Shown here piece after piece: positions 34,101 to 42,954 of a stretch of DNA of 64,000 bases (position 1 is the first letter of the stretch; every line of letters begins with the position of its first letter). The notes under the pieces were generated by a model, which saw only the letters and a program-made list of their open reading frames with translations, was not told where the DNA came from and searched no databases. The DNA is taken from the NCBI GenBank assembly GCA_030824275.1, contig JAVBXY010000035.1, positions 62,001 through 126,000 on the forward strand, in the 5' to 3' direction. The position numbers and the translations under genes are program-made. The stretch comes from Rhodocyclaceae bacterium. Lineage in GTDB: Bacteria; Pseudomonadota; Gammaproteobacteria; Burkholderiales; Rhodocyclaceae.

Positions 34101-34293
34101 GGGTACGCTCCAGATCGGGGGTGTAGCTCTTGAGCAGGAGAACCAGATCGCCAATAGTCGGCGGTGGCGGAACGGCGACGGGGCTGGCAGCGGTGGCCGC
34201 CGTCGGCGCCGCGTCGGCAGCGACGACGGACGGCACCAGGCACAGACCCAGCAACCCGATCAACAGCATTCGCAACACTCGCAGCAGCTTCAT
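31105..34293 (-). CDS. Exported TPR-CHAT protein (caspase-like peptidase)
   Basis: 1062 aa. A signal peptide ([28 protein letters not shown]) is followed by helical tetratricopeptide-type repeats over about residues 60-470 and a C-terminal CHAT domain over about 720-1050. The catalytic pair appears intact: His904 in [11 protein letters not shown] and Cys954 in [10 protein letters not shown]. The family-typical [10 protein letters not shown] and [15 protein letters not shown] close the domain. CHAT proteases relate to caspases and separase and can act in defence or signalling, but an exported form points to an envelope role; no partner or substrate gene adjoins it. The ATG at 34293 has GGAG nine bases upstream and is preferred to two earlier ATGs. 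It converges on the flavin reductase with one base between stops. Confidence 0.88.
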   Translation of the reverse strand: MKLLRVLRMLLIGLLGLCLVPSVVAADAAPTAATAASPVAVPPPPTIGDLVLLLKSYTPDLERTRKLRAAMDLPLPDTTDAAALAFAWHQRAMAAEELGETERWMAALGKGLEYARTLPPSTASDVGTLLRLRLDHALALRSARGLVASLEAYEALLAEYKEQPAPWMIPSSFQVATGHIALGDLERAKVVIDRTEVLARMLGRRPRLSMLTASWAQFIERARGMWLRRQGKLADEERSFLAAVRQGETEVRNSETRRADGGGKQLVDRSKNQLVISRMLLAGTYIFQQRLDEAELLLREVLKDSLQRNGRNSRVTGNVLKTLSLVYTNRGRYQEAAVIAEWAETALAEAGLAPVSPERLHARIVLANSLVVLGRNAEAVTLFDAVRANVADDSRLEEGYTVATLNSVRAYIAVGRFKDAERDADTRLTEHSRNYGADHYYTAEVRAYRAMVLHRTERVDEARREFERAVAVLIDPAKAVGTQQTSAARVNRLRLVLNEYLGVLVGAKGARSEADMAEAFRIADVARWQSVQKAVTGSAVRAAAGSPQLGALIKKVQDADDELQAVYTNLIALRSAPPDRQLPVVIAAMEARITALRSAQQTDLTEIRRQFPQYDDLVNPRPADQARVRKALRANEALLSIYVTAGGSYVWAMNAEGALHFHFSPQPSSWVQQLVKRLRDSVDLTVIDAPEKMRFDMAAGEALYQEFLAPVAAAWQGSADKPIDTLLVVANEALGQIPFSLLPTAVAPAGSDGKLPLSRFRQTPWLARQLAVAYLPSVSTLVTLRALPAASAGREAFIGFGDPDFGASAAPASGTSRSVSRGIGKSVRKLRSGERPAWDEKNPNAAIPATTLSPLPDTRDEITAIARALHADPLRDAFFGAQANVRNVMGADLKHRRIVAFATHGLVAGDLPGLDQPALALAPPSGGGVSEGLLRLDHILKLSLDADLVVLSACNTAAADGSGAEAVSGLGRGFFYAGSRAVLATHWPVETVSARHLMVRLFEGYAGEGVGGKPLTRAQALRHAMLDLIDKEVASDVRGKPVLAYAHPAFWAPYALYGDPGR

Positions 34294-34368
34294 TCGACGC
34301 ATCTCCAGCCGGCAACGTATCATTCGCATCGCCTAGCCTACCGTGTCCCGCCGCTCTATTCCAGTCTC

Positions 34369-35304
34369 ATGCAACTACCTCCCGCCATCCTGCTGATCGG
34401 CCCCACCGCCAGCGGCAAGACCGCGCTGGCCTTCGAGCTGGCGACACGCTTCCCCTGCGACATCGTCAGCGTCGATTCGGCCCAGGTTTTTCGCGACATG
34501 AACATCGGCACGGCCAAGCCGGACGCGGCGACGCTGGCGCGCTTTCCGCATCGCTTGATCGACCTCATCACGCCAGAGGAACGCTACTCGGCGGCGCGCT
34601 TTTGCGACGATGCGCTGCGCGAGATGGCGGCCATCACCGCTGCCGGGCGCATCCCCCTGCTGGTCGGCGGCACAATGCTCTACGTGAAGGCGCTGCGCGA
34701 GGGCTTGGCCGACCTGCCGGAAGCAGACGCGGCATTGCGCGCACAGATCGACATCGAAGCAGCAGAGAAAGGCTGGCCGGCGCTGCACGCGGAACTGGCG
34801 CAGCACGACCCGGAAACGGCGGCGCGCCTGAAACCCACCGATGCCCAACGCATCCAGCGCGCGGTGGAAGTCGTACGCCTAACCGGGCGCACCCTGGGCA
34901 GCTTCTTCGCCGAACAGGCCGCAAAGGCGTCGCCCTATCGTTATCTGAGCCTCGCGCTCTACCCGGAGGATCGGGCACAGCTACATCATCGCATCGAACA
35001 GCGTTTTGATCAGATGCTGGCTGAAGGACTGGTGGACGAAGTGGTTGCCCTGCGCGAAAAGTACCGGCTGGAGGCTGGCCTGCCTTCGATGCGCTGCGTC
35101 GGCTATCGCCAGGTCTGGGAGATGCTGGAAGACGAGATACCGCGCAGCGAACTGCGGGATCGCGGCGTCTTCGCCACGCGCCAGTTCGCCAAGCGGCAAT
35201 TCACTTGGCTGAAAGGCATGAAGGATTTGCGGATCGTCGATCCGCTCGTCGCCGATCCTTTACCCGTTGTACTGGAGGCCGTCGCGCAGCATCTCGGCGG
35301 GTAA
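34369..35304 (+). CDS. miaA: tRNA dimethylallyltransferase MiaA
   Basis: Adds the isopentenyl group to A37 of tRNAs reading U-starting codons; 311 aa. The P-loop is GPTASGKT (residues 10-17). [18 protein letters not shown] is the substrate segment, with [12 protein letters not shown] and [13 protein letters not shown] further on, and [13 protein letters not shown] near the end. It starts at the ATG at 34369. Its TAA stop overlaps a dispersed-repeat copy that fills the gap to convergent purM. hfq does not follow it, unlike in many proteobacteria. Confidence 0.95.
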   Translation: MQLPPAILLIGPTASGKTALAFELATRFPCDIVSVDSAQVFRDMNIGTAKPDAATLARFPHRLIDLITPEERYSAARFCDDALREMAAITAAGRIPLLVGGTMLYVKALREGLADLPEADAALRAQIDIEAAEKGWPALHAELAQHDPETAARLKPTDAQRIQRAVEVVRLTGRTLGSFFAEQAAKASPYRYLSLALYPEDRAQLHHRIEQRFDQMLAEGLVDEVVALREKYRLEAGLPSMRCVGYRQVWEMLEDEIPRSELRDRGVFATRQFAKRQFTWLKGMKDLRIVDPLVADPLPVVLEAVAQHLGG

Positions 35305-35326
35305 AAGTCGGCTCTGGCGGGACGGC
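35303..35326 (-). repeat. Dispersed 24-bp repeat, copy 7 (between miaA and purM)
   Basis: The plus strand reads AAAAGTCGGCTCTGGCG then GGACGGC. It starts within the miaA stop codon and occupies nearly all of the 25 bases between the convergent stops. Confidence 0.85.
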
Positions 35327-35329
35327 AAA

Positions 35330-36367
35330 TCAGGCGACGATGGTCTGCGCCTGGCCTTCGCCGCGCGCAGCGATGCGGCCGATGCGGAACACGGTTTCGC
35401 CGGACTGGGTCAGCAGCTCGGTGGCCTGGGCTACGTCGGCCTCGGCGAGAATTACCACCATGCCGATGCCGCAGTTGAAGACGCGATGCATCTCGGCGTC
35501 GGCGACGTTGCCTTCTTTCTGCAACCACTGGAACAGCGGCGGCAGCGGCCAGGCGTTCTTGTCGACCAGCGCCGTGAGATTGTCGGCGAGGACGCGGGGA
35601 ATGTTCTCGGTGAGGCCACCGCCGGTGATGTGGGCCATGCCCTTGACCGCCACCTTTTCCATCAGCGCCAGCAGCGATTTGACGTAGATGCGCGTCGGCG
35701 CCATCACCACGTCGCGCAGCGGCAGGCCGCCGATCCTGGCGTCGGCAGCCGGTTCGGCGCGCTCGATGATCTTGCGGATCAATGAGTAGCCATTGGAATG
35801 GGCGCCGGAGGAGGCGAGGCCGAGCACCACGTCGCCGGGCTTGATCGATTTGCCATCGATGATCCTGGATTTTTCGACGGCGCCAACGGCGAAGCCAGCC
35901 AGGTCGTACTCGCCGTCCGGATACATGCTGGGCATCTCGGCCGTCTCGCCGCCGATCAGCGCGCAGCCGGAGAGTTCGCAGCCTTTGGCGATGCCTTCGA
36001 CAACGGTGGCAGCGGTATTTACGTCGAGCCGGCCGCAGGCGAAGTAGTCGAGGAAGAACAGGGGCTCGGCACCCTGCACCAGGATGTCATTGACGCTCAT
36101 GGCCACCAGGTCCTGGCCCACGGTGTCGTGGCGGTTCCAGTGAAAGGCCAGCTTCAGCTTGGTGCCGACGCCATCGGTGCCCGAGACCAGCACCGGCTCC
36201 TTGAACTTCTTCGAGATTTCGAACAGGGCGCCGAAGCCGCCGATACCGGCGAGCACTTCGGGCCGCATGGTGCGCTTGGCCGCCGGCTTGATGCGTTCGA
36301 CGAGGGCATCACCGGCATCGATATCGACGCCGGCATCACGGTAAGTAAGCGAAGTGGGTGCGGTCAA
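35330..36367 (-). CDS. purM: Phosphoribosylformylglycinamidine cyclo-ligase PurM
   Basis: Fifth step of purine synthesis (AIR synthetase), 345 aa. Motifs are [44 protein letters not shown] and [13 protein letters not shown]. The start is TTG at 36367, eight bases after AAGGA, giving [17 protein letters not shown]; no ATG fits, and the longer open frame upstream is not conserved-looking. It faces the AI-2E-type permease divergently across 89 bases. Confidence 0.94.
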   Translation of the reverse strand: MTAPTSLTYRDAGVDIDAGDALVERIKPAAKRTMRPEVLAGIGGFGALFEISKKFKEPVLVSGTDGVGTKLKLAFHWNRHDTVGQDLVAMSVNDILVQGAEPLFFLDYFACGRLDVNTAATVVEGIAKGCELSGCALIGGETAEMPSMYPDGEYDLAGFAVGAVEKSRIIDGKSIKPGDVVLGLASSGAHSNGYSLIRKIIERAEPAADARIGGLPLRDVVMAPTRIYVKSLLALMEKVAVKGMAHITGGGLTENIPRVLADNLTALVDKNAWPLPPLFQWLQKEGNVADAEMHRVFNCGIGMVVILAEADVAQATELLTQSGETVFRIGRIAARGEGQAQTIVA

Positions 36368-36456
36368 GATGAAGTCCTTGGAAGAAACCTGATGAGGCAG
36401 CAGTCGGATGCGATAATCGGCGTTACCGAGCCGCAAGGCCGTAAATTTTACCGGAA

Positions 36457-37542
36457 ATGACCGCTCTCCCTCCGCCCGCCGCAAATCATGCCGACCGACT
36501 TCAGACCGCCCTCTGGATCGGCGCCGGGCTCGCCATCCTGGGCTTGTTCTTTGCCCTTTCACCCATCCTGACGCCCTTCCTGCTGGCCGCAATCCTGGCT
36601 TACATCAGCAACCCGGTAGTGGATCGTCTCGCTGCCTTGCGCGTGCCGCGCCTGCTCGCCGTGCTGCTGGTGCTGGTGGCCCTGGCCGCAATGCTGGCCG
36701 GTCTGGTGCTGATCGTCCTGCCCCTGCTTTACGAAGAAGCCACCATCCTCACCGCCCGCGCGCCGGAAGCGCTGGCCCTCGCCAACGAAAAACTGGCGCC
36801 CTGGCTGCGACAGAACTTCGGCCTGCGCCTGCGTTTCGATCCGGCCTCGCTGCAAAAGCTCGCCGCCGCCAACTGGGATACGGTACAGACGGTACTCGAA
36901 CACATCTACAACTCGCTCAAGATCGGCGGCGTCGCTGTTTTGGGCCTGGTCGTAAACCTGATGCTGGCGCCGGTGGTGATGTTCTACCTGCTGATGGATT
37001 GGAACAACCTGCTGCCCCGCATCGGCCGCATCGCGCCGCGCCAGTGGCAGGACAAAGTCATTCAAATCGCCGGCGACATCGATGCCACGCTGTCGCAATA
37101 TCTGCGCGGCCAGATCCTCGTCATGGCCATCCTCGCCGCCTACTACTCGGTAGCCCTGTGGCTCGCCGACATCCCCTCGGCCCTGCCGGTGGGCCTGATC
37201 ACGGGCTTGCTGATCTTCATTCCCTATCTCGGTTTCTCCACCGGCCTGATCCTCGCCCTGCTGGTGGCCACGCTCCAGTTTTCCGGCTGGGGGCCGATCA
37301 TCGCCGTGCTGGTGGTGTATGGCATCGGCCAGGTAGTGGAGAGCTTCATCCTCACGCCTTATCTCGTCGGCGAACGCATCGGCCTGCATCCGCTGGCCGT
37401 GATCTTCGCTCTCATGGCCTTCGGCCAGCTCTTCGGTTTCTTCGGCGTGCTGGCGGCGCTGCCGGCGTCCGCCGCCCTGCTGGTGGGCCTGCGCGAAGTA
37501 CGACGCCTGTATCTCGACAGCCGTTTCTACCAGGGCAACTGA
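36457..37542 (+). CDS. AI-2E transporter/PerM-family permease
   Basis: 361 aa inner-membrane protein with about eight transmembrane segments, UPF0118 type. Typical features are the N-terminal [25 protein letters not shown], the central Pxx[23 protein letters not shown], and the C-terminal [34 protein letters not shown]. Members export varied small molecules or ions, so the autoinducer label is only a family name. It shares TGATG with hda, as is common in betaproteobacteria. Confidence 0.9.
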   Translation: MTALPPPAANHADRLQTALWIGAGLAILGLFFALSPILTPFLLAAILAYISNPVVDRLAALRVPRLLAVLLVLVALAAMLAGLVLIVLPLLYEEATILTARAPEALALANEKLAPWLRQNFGLRLRFDPASLQKLAAANWDTVQTVLEHIYNSLKIGGVAVLGLVVNLMLAPVVMFYLLMDWNNLLPRIGRIAPRQWQDKVIQIAGDIDATLSQYLRGQILVMAILAAYYSVALWLADIPSALPVGLITGLLIFIPYLGFSTGLILALLVATLQFSGWGPIIAVLVVYGIGQVVESFILTPYLVGERIGLHPLAVIFALMAFGQLFGFFGVLAALPASAALLVGLREVRRLYLDSRFYQGN

Positions 37543-38231
37543 TGATCCCTCGGCAACAACTGCTGCTCGATCTCAAGCCCGAGCAGCCGCCCACTCTGGA
37601 TAATTTCGTCGCCGGCAGCAACGCCGAACTGGTGGCGCGCCTGCGCAACCTCACCGGCCCCGCCAGCTTCGAAGCCATCACCCTGTGGGGTGCGCAAGGC
37701 TGCGGCAAGAGTCATCTACTGGCGGCGGTGGCTGCCGCCGCTGACAGCCGGCGACCAGTGCTGTTTCTGCGCGGCGAGGAGGTCGTCGACCTGACGCCGC
37801 CGACCAGTTGCCTGCTGATCATTGACGATGTCGAAGGACTGGCGCCGGAAGCGCAGATCGCCCTCTTCCGCTGCTTCAACGCTGCCCGCTTCCTCGGCCT
37901 CGCCATGCTGATCGCCAGCAGCGCACCGCCCCTGCGCCTCGACCTGCGCGAGGACCTGCGCACCCGTATCGGCCAGACGCTGATCTATGAAGTGCAGGCC
38001 CTGACCGACGAGGAAAAGGGCGCCGCCCTTCAGCGCCACGCGATTGCGCGCGGCATGCTGATGGATGCCGGCGTCGTCCAATACCTGCTGCGCCACGGCC
38101 GCCGCGACCTGCCCTCGCTGATGGCCATGCTCGACGGCCTCGACCGCGTTTCACTGGAGCAGAAACGTTCGCCCACCCTGCCGCTGCTCAAGGAACTGAT
38201 GCAAACCAACCTCGACCTGGACCCTTTATGA
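37542..38231 (+). CDS. hda: DnaA regulatory inactivator Hda
   Basis: AAA+ protein, 229 aa, that with the beta clamp triggers DnaA-ATP hydrolysis after initiation. The clamp-binding N-terminus is QQLLLDL near residues 5-11. Walker A is GAQGCGKSH, Walker B is LLIIDDVE, and sensor/arginine-finger regions lie in REDLRTRIGQTL. There is no DnaA domain IV, which distinguishes it from DnaA. It is translationally coupled to the permease upstream and overlaps the HAD gene by 4 bases. Confidence 0.93.
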   Translation: MIPRQQLLLDLKPEQPPTLDNFVAGSNAELVARLRNLTGPASFEAITLWGAQGCGKSHLLAAVAAAADSRRPVLFLRGEEVVDLTPPTSCLLIIDDVEGLAPEAQIALFRCFNAARFLGLAMLIASSAPPLRLDLREDLRTRIGQTLIYEVQALTDEEKGAALQRHAIARGMLMDAGVVQYLLRHGRRDLPSLMAMLDGLDRVSLEQKRSPTLPLLKELMQTNLDLDPL

Positions 38232-38893
38232 ATCTCGCACTCTTCGACCTCGACAACACCCTGCTTGCCGGCGATTCCGACTTCGAATGGGCGCAATTCC
38301 TCATATCCAAAGGCGTCCTCGACCGCGAGGTCCATGAAGCGAAGAACCTCGAATTCTATGAGCACTACAAGGCCGGCACCCTGGACATCCATGCCTTCCT
38401 CGATTTCCAACTGGCACCACTGTCGCGCCACCCCCGTGAGGAACTCGACGCCTGGCACAAGGAGTTCATGACCGCGCGCATCCTGCCGGCCATCGGCCAG
38501 GCCTCGCGCCAACTGGTTGCCAAACACATCGATGCCGGCGATCTCACCGCCATCGTCACCGCCACCAACAGCTTCGTCACCGGCCCCATCGCCCGCGAAT
38601 TCGGCATCCCCCACCTGATCGGCACCATCCCCGCCCAGGAAGGCGGCCGCTTCACCGGCCAACCGCGCGGTACGCCCTCCTTCCGCGAAGGCAAGATCGT
38701 CCGCGTCGAAGCCTGGCTGGAATCCCTCGGCCTGTGGTGGGGCAGCTTCGAGCAAAGCTGGTTCTACAGCGATTCGCTGAACGACCTGCCGCTGCTGGAG
38801 AAAGTCACCCACCCGGTCGCCGTCGATGCCGACCCGACGCTGGCGAAAACCGCCGCCGCCCGAGGCTGGCCGCAGCTCAGCCTGCGCGGCTGA
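38228..38893 (+). CDS. HAD-IB family phosphatase (SerB-like)
   Basis: 221 aa hydrolase. HAD motif I is FDLDNTLL (residues 6-13), motif II is in VTATNSF, and motif III/IV is YSDSLNDLPLLE. The cap region and GGRFTG... segment fit the HAD-IB/PSPase-like group often annotated as phosphoserine or histidinol phosphatase; the substrate is not determinable. It is the last gene of the permease-hda-HAD unit and is followed after 16 bases by a dispersed-repeat copy. Confidence 0.9.
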   Translation: MNLALFDLDNTLLAGDSDFEWAQFLISKGVLDREVHEAKNLEFYEHYKAGTLDIHAFLDFQLAPLSRHPREELDAWHKEFMTARILPAIGQASRQLVAKHIDAGDLTAIVTATNSFVTGPIAREFGIPHLIGTIPAQEGGRFTGQPRGTPSFREGKIVRVEAWLESLGLWWGSFEQSWFYSDSLNDLPLLEKVTHPVAVDADPTLAKTAAARGWPQLSLRG

Positions 38894-38909
38894 ACCCGTC
38901 CTCGCCATC

Positions 38910-38933
38910 GCCGTATCACCAGCGCCGACTTTT
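38910..38933 (+). repeat. Dispersed 24-bp repeat, copy 8 (intergenic)
   Basis: Reads GCCGTATCACCAGCGCC then GACTTTT, a near-consensus copy, 16 bases after the HAD phosphatase stop. Confidence 0.85.
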
Positions 38934-38966
38934 ACGCGGCGCTGCTCATTGGCGGGATGATTCGGG

Positions 38967-38972
38967 TATACT
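38967..38972 (+). promoter_or_regulatory. -10 box of tRNA-Ser
   Basis: TATACT preceded by GG and followed by a GC-rich stretch, about 38 bases ahead of the tRNA. The -35 is poor. Confidence 0.5.
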
Positions 38973-39010
38973 CCGCCCCCTGCAATTGGCGGCGGATGTT
39001 TCGCCGCCAT

Positions 39011-39103
39011 GGAGACGTGGCCGAGTGGTCGAAGGCACACCCCTGCTAAGGGTGCATCTGGGCAAAACCTGGATCCAGGGTTCGAATCCCTGCGTCTCCG
39101 CCA
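39011..39103 (+). tRNA. tRNA-Ser (anticodon GCU)
   Basis: A 93-nt class II tRNA with long variable arm and encoded CCA. The acceptor is GGAGACG/CGTCTCC, the anticodon loop is CTGCTAA giving GCU, and the T-arm is GGTTCGAATCC. It is followed by a strong terminator. Confidence 0.97.
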
Positions 39104-39117
39104 AGTTACTAGCATTC

Positions 39118-39142
39118 AAGCGCCTTTCGGGGCGCTTTTTTG
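39118..39142 (+). terminator. Terminator of tRNA-Ser
   Basis: AAGCGCC pairs with GGCGCTT around a short TTTCGG loop, followed by TTTTTTG. Confidence 0.9.
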
Positions 39143-39338
39143 TTTCACCCATCATCCAGCCATCAACTCATGCAATGCCTGCCGGTTGGCTGCTGATCAT
39201 CAATCCGCATCGCCTCACATTACGCGCCCATCTTGTCGATTCTCACTGAACGCTTGCTGCCTCTGCTCTACCGGTCGGCAACTTACTTCTCGCAGACATT
39301 GCTGGACGATCCGGCCATGTTGGCGCTGGCCTTCTGTT

Positions 39339-39356
39339 AAAAGTCGGCCAGCGACG
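39339..39356 (-). repeat. Dispersed repeat, partial copy 9
   Basis: AAAAGTCGGC matches the consensus but then continues CAGCGACG. This is either a damaged copy or a chance half-match placed inside a hairpin. Confidence 0.4.
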
Positions 39357-39417
39357 CTCCTTGCAACTGGGTGTTTGGCGCGCTAGATTAAAAACTCCCC
39401 ACCCCAAGGAGCCCCCT

Positions 39418-39564
39418 ATGAAGCGCATTGCATCCCTACTGATCCTGGTGTTTTCCCTCGCCTCCGTTTCGGCTTTCGCCTGCCCCGGCGACAAGGCGAA
39501 GGATGACGGCAAGCAGCAGCAATCCACCCCGAAGAAACCGAGCACGTCCCTGTCGATCAACTGA
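39418..39564 (+). CDS. Small exported peptide, 48 aa
   Basis: MKRIASLLILVFSLASVSAFA is a clear signal peptide with AFA cleavage. The mature part is about 27 residues, short and polar: one Cys, many Lys and Gln, ending STSLSIN. A textbook Shine-Dalgarno (AAGGAG) lies seven bases before the ATG, which strongly supports translation despite the size. I do not recognise the family; the mature sequence has no obvious domain. It is likely periplasmic. Confidence 0.7.
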   Translation: MKRIASLLILVFSLASVSAFACPGDKAKDDGKQQQSTPKKPSTSLSIN

Positions 39565-39585
39565 TCGCGGGCGGGAGCGAGCGCC

Positions 39586-40449
39586 TTAGTCGGTGACCGC
39601 TTCCGTATCCGTGCGTCGCGACAGCATGGTTGCCGCGACGCCGCTGGCAACGATCAGTGCCATGCCGGTCCAGGCCTGCCACGGCAGGATTTCATCCCAG
39701 AGGAGGATGCCGAGGGCGCTGGAGAACAACACGGTGGTATAGGCGAGACTGGCGGACGCCAAGGTCTTGCCCCGCTTGTAAGCGGCGGTCATACAGAGTT
39801 GCGCCAGCACACCGAAGCCGCCGACACCGAGCAGGAGCAACCAGCCCTGCCCGTCGATGGTGTGGAAGGGTTTGGAAAGTAACAGCCAGGGCAGACCACC
39901 TGCCGCCGACAGGGCCGAGAAATAGAAAACGGTGCGCCATTCCGGTTCGCCGAGTTCGCCTAGGCGCCGTACATTTAGATAGGCGACGCTGGAAACCACA
40001 CCCGAGCCCAAGCCAAGCAATGCGCCTAGCCATTGATCGCGGGCCAGCGTGGGTTGCAGCAATACCACCACGCCGACGAAGCCTGCAACGAGGGCAACGT
40101 GGAATCCCCGCCGCACCGGCTCTTTGAGCAACACCGCCAACAGCAAGGCGAGAAACAAGGGAGAGGTGTAGTTGAGAGTCACCGCCGTTGCCAGCGGCAC
40201 CAGGCTGATGGCGTAGAAATACATCACCAGCGAGACGAAGCCGGAAGCGCCGCGCACCAGATGGGTCCGTGCATGGGGCGTGGCCAGGGGCAGGCGCCGC
40301 GCCAGGACATAGCCGCCGATCAGCAACATGGCGATGAAGCCGCGCCAAAAGACCAGTTCGGCAGCGGAGAACTGCACGCTGGCCAGCTTGACGCAGACGC
40401 CCATACTGGCGAAAAGCAGGCTCGCCGCAACCATCCAGAGTGACTGCAT
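39586..40449 (-). CDS. EamA/RhaT-family DMT transporter
   Basis: 287 aa with about ten transmembrane helices in two EamA halves. The first half includes FWRGFIAMLLIGGYVLARR and ISLVPLATAVTLNYTSPLFLALL; the second includes GVLAQLCMTAAYKRGKTLASASLAYTTVLFSSALGILLWDE. Family members export metabolites such as amino acids, nucleosides or S-adenosylmethionine; the substrate is unknown. Its start lies at the tail of the Rieske-gene terminator. Confidence 0.88.
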   Translation of the reverse strand: MQSLWMVAASLLFASMGVCVKLASVQFSAAELVFWRGFIAMLLIGGYVLARRLPLATPHARTHLVRGASGFVSLVMYFYAISLVPLATAVTLNYTSPLFLALLLAVLLKEPVRRGFHVALVAGFVGVVVLLQPTLARDQWLGALLGLGSGVVSSVAYLNVRRLGELGEPEWRTVFYFSALSAAGGLPWLLLSKPFHTIDGQGWLLLLGVGGFGVLAQLCMTAAYKRGKTLASASLAYTTVLFSSALGILLWDEILPWQAWTGMALIVASGVAATMLSRRTDTEAVTD

Positions 40450-40456
40450 GAAAACA

Positions 40457-40494
40457 AAACGGGCGCCGACCGATCCACCCGGTCGGCGCCCGTT
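40457..40494 (-). terminator. Terminator of the Rieske oxygenase gene
   Basis: AAACGGGCGCCGACCG pairs perfectly with CGGTCGGCGCCCGTTT (16 bp, 6- to 7-base loop). On the minus strand TTTTGTTTT follows, running up to the next gene's start. Confidence 0.9.
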
Positions 40495-40508
40495 TCAGGC
40501 CTCCTGTG

Positions 40509-41609
40509 TCAAATGTGCTCGGCCATCACGCGCCGGTAGAACTCATGGAAGTGCTGCATGCCATCTTCCATAGGCGACTGATAGGGGCCGACTTCGCTGC
40601 GCCCTTGCTTCATCAGGGCGCGACGACCACGATCCATGCGCTCGCCGATGTCGTCGTCCTCGATGGCCGTTTCCATGTAGGCGGCCTGCTCGGCCTTGAT
40701 GAATTCCGGCTCGAAGAGGGCGATGTCTTCGGGGTAGTAGAACTCGACCACATTCAGGGTCTTGTCCACGTCTTGCGGGATCAGCGTGGACACCACCAGC
40801 ACGTGCGGATACCACTCGACCATGATGTTCGGGTAGTAGGTCAGCCAGATCGCGCCATGCTTGGGTAGCTCGCCGTTGTAATAGTCGAGCACGGCCTTGT
40901 GCCAACGCTGGTAGGTGGACGAGCCCGGCTTGGCCAGGGAGGTGACGCCGACGCGCTGCACCGAGTACCACTCGCCGAACTGCCAGGTCAGGTCGTCGCA
41001 GGTGACGAACTGGCCCAGGCCCGGATGGTAGGGCACAACGTGGTAGTCCTCGAGGTAGACCTCGATGAAGGTCTTCCAGTTGTAGTTGCACTCGTGCAGT
41101 TCGACGTGGTCGAGCTTGTAGCCGGTGAAGTCGAGTTCCGAGGCCACCTTCATGGCGCCCAGGTCAGCATTGGCCGAGCGCGGGCCCTTGAACAGCAGGC
41201 CCTGCCAGTTCTCCAGCTTCTGCTTGGCGAGATTTAGGCAGGGGTTGGCGGGAAAGTGCGGCGCGCCGATCAGCTCGCCGCCGGTGTCGTAGGTCCAGCG
41301 GTGGATCGGGCAGACGACATTCTTCGCATTGCCGGCCCCTTGCAGCATGATCGCCTGGCGGTGGCGGCAGACATTGGACATCTCGTAGATGCCATCCGGC
41401 TGGCTCACGACCATGCGGGCATGGTCATTCCACTCCTGGGAGCGGTAATCGTGCAGCCCGGGCACCATCAGTTCGTGACCGACATAGCCGGGGCCGGCAT
41501 CGAAGATCAGCTTCTTCTCCAATTCGAAGAGCTTTTCATCGGAGTACCACTCCACCGGGAACTGCGATGCGCCCGGAGAGAGAAGTGCGCGGCTGCCAAC
41601 ATCGGACAT
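40509..41609 (-). CDS. Rieske non-haem iron oxygenase alpha subunit
   Basis: 366 aa. The Rieske [2Fe-2S] site is C-R-H (Cys81, His83) and CPIH (Cys100, His103). The catalytic iron site is in LEDYHVVPYHPGLGQF. This is the layout of aromatic-ring or quaternary-amine oxygenase alpha subunits. No reductase or ferredoxin gene adjoins it, so the electron donor is encoded elsewhere. A homologue commonly sits beside xseB-ispA-dxs in betaproteobacteria, hinting at a housekeeping rather than catabolic role; that is inference. Start is the ATG at 41609, after a G-rich leader. Confidence 0.88.
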   Translation of the reverse strand: MSDVGSRALLSPGASQFPVEWYSDEKLFELEKKLIFDAGPGYVGHELMVPGLHDYRSQEWNDHARMVVSQPDGIYEMSNVCRHRQAIMLQGAGNAKNVVCPIHRWTYDTGGELIGAPHFPANPCLNLAKQKLENWQGLLFKGPRSANADLGAMKVASELDFTGYKLDHVELHECNYNWKTFIEVYLEDYHVVPYHPGLGQFVTCDDLTWQFGEWYSVQRVGVTSLAKPGSSTYQRWHKAVLDYYNGELPKHGAIWLTYYPNIMVEWYPHVLVVSTLIPQDVDKTLNVVEFYYPEDIALFEPEFIKAEQAAYMETAIEDDDIGERMDRGRRALMKQGRSEVGPYQSPMEDGMQHFHEFYRRVMAEHI

Positions 41610-41819
41610 GATTCCCAACCCCCAAGAAGGAATTACCCGGAAACCGGAAACGAAAGGGCCAAAACAAGGCCACTCAAAGGAAACACAAAGGAAAAGCCGG
41701 CGAAACGCCGGCCCGCGCATTCTAGCCAATTTGTCCCGATTTGACCTACCTGCCTGCCTTAGGATATTTTTACGCTTTTACCCTGTCGCTGGTCATCGTT
41801 CCGGCCACCGTTGCACCTC

Positions 41820-42062
41820 ATGGCCAAACCATCTTCCCCCCCGACTTTCGAAGCCGCCCTCGGCGAGCTTGAGGGCATCGTTGCCGCCATGGAAGCCGGG
41901 CAAATGCCGCTGCAGGACGCCCTCGACGCCTACAAGCGCGGCACCGTCCTGTTGCGCCAGTGCCAGGACACGCTGACCGCCGCCGAGGAGCAGATCCGTG
42001 TTCTCGATGGCGACAGCCTGCGGCCCCTCGACGGGGACAACAGCGACTCTCCGGAAAGCTGA
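41820..42062 (+). CDS. xseB: Exodeoxyribonuclease VII small subunit XseB
   Basis: 80 aa helical hairpin subunit of ExoVII, which degrades single-stranded DNA. The typical core is FEAALGELEGIVAAMEAGQMPLQDALDAYKRG. The large subunit xseA is not in the window. First gene of xseB-ispA-dxs; ispA starts seven bases after its stop. The ATG at 41820 is used. Confidence 0.93.
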   Translation: MAKPSSPPTFEAALGELEGIVAAMEAGQMPLQDALDAYKRGTVLLRQCQDTLTAAEEQIRVLDGDSLRPLDGDNSDSPES

Positions 42063-42069
42063 ACCACCC

Positions 42070-42954
42070 ATGGATTTCCCCACCTGGATGTCGGCCATTC
42101 AGCAGCGCGCCGAATCCGCTCTCGACGCCGTGCTGCCAGCGCCGACTTTTGCCCCGGCCCGCCTGCACGATGCCATGCGCTACGCCACCCTGGGCGGCGG
42201 CAAGCGCGTACGTCCGCTGCTGTGCCATGCCGCTGGCGCCGTCTTCAAGGCCGATGAGAAGGTGCTCGACACGGCTGGCATCGCCGTCGAACTGATCCAC
42301 GCCTATTCACTGGTGCATGACGATCTGCCCTGCATGGACGACGATGTCCTGCGCCGGGGCAAGCCCACCTGCCACGTCGAGTTCGACGAAGCCACGGCCC
42401 TGCTGGTCGGCGATGCGCTGCAAACGCTGGCCTTCCAGACCCTTTCGAACCACCTGCCGGGCATCAGTCCGGCGCGGCAACTGGACATGCTTCACCTGCT
42501 GGCGACCGCCTCCGGTTCGCGCGGCATGGCCGGCGGCCAGGCCATCGACCTCGCCGCCGTGGGCCAGACGTTGACGGTCGGCGAGCTCGAGTTCATGCAC
42601 ATCCACAAGACCGGCGCTCTGATTCGCGCCGCCGTGCTGCTTGGCGCCCATTGCGGCGAGGCCACCCCCGAACAACTGGAGCGTCTGGGCCATTACGCCA
42701 ACCGTGCCGGCCTGTTGTTTCAGGTGGTGGACGACATTCTCGACGCCGAAGCCAGCACCGCAACCCTGGGCAAGACCGCTGGCAAGGACGCGGCACAGAA
42801 CAAGCCGACTTACGTGAATATTCTCGGCGCCGCAGAGGCCAAGCGAATGGCGGCCGAGTTGCGCCAGGAAGCCCACGATGCGCTTGCCGGCTTCGGCGAC
42901 GCGGCGGAACGCCTGCACCAACTGACCGACTTCATCGTCGAGCGTAGCTTCTGA
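42070..42954 (+). CDS. ispA: Farnesyl diphosphate synthase IspA
   Basis: Condenses IPP with DMAPP and GPP to farnesyl diphosphate; 294 aa. The first Asp-rich motif is DDLPCMDDD with the chain-length region just before ([10 protein letters not shown]); the second is [10 protein letters not shown], with GKTAGKD and [10 protein letters not shown] after it. A dispersed-repeat copy encodes VLPAPTF near residue 25, just ahead of the conserved [14 protein letters not shown]. The stop overlaps the dxs start (TGATG). Confidence 0.95.
   Translation: MDFPTWMSAIQQRAESALDAVLPAPTFAPARLHDAMRYATLGGGKRVRPLLCHAAGAVFKADEKVLDTAGIAVELIHAYSLVHDDLPCMDDDVLRRGKPTCHVEFDEATALLVGDALQTLAFQTLSNHLPGISPARQLDMLHLLATASGSRGMAGGQAIDLAAVGQTLTVGELEFMHIHKTGALIRAAVLLGAHCGEATPEQLERLGHYANRAGLLFQVVDDILDAEASTATLGKTAGKDAAQNKPTYVNILGAAEAKRMAAELRQEAHDALAGFGDAAERLHQLTDFIVERSF
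42127..42150 (+). repeat. Dispersed 24-bp repeat, copy 10 (inside ispA)
   Basis: Reads GCCGTGCTGCCAGCGCC then GACTTTT. It is translated VLPAPTF in the variable N-terminal part of IspA. Confidence 0.85.

Larger units (their letters stand above)
39104..39417 (+). other. Gene-free stretch between tRNA-Ser and the small peptide gene
   Basis: It holds the tRNA terminator and a hairpin whose arms are CGCTGGCC and GGCCAGCG (39324-39353), overlapping a degenerate dispersed repeat (39339-39356). Open frames here are short, and I see no gene. Confidence 0.6.

Noticed and set aside
39009..39386. A 125-codon frame starting inside tRNA-Ser
   Set aside because: It spans the tRNA and its terminator and has no protein features.
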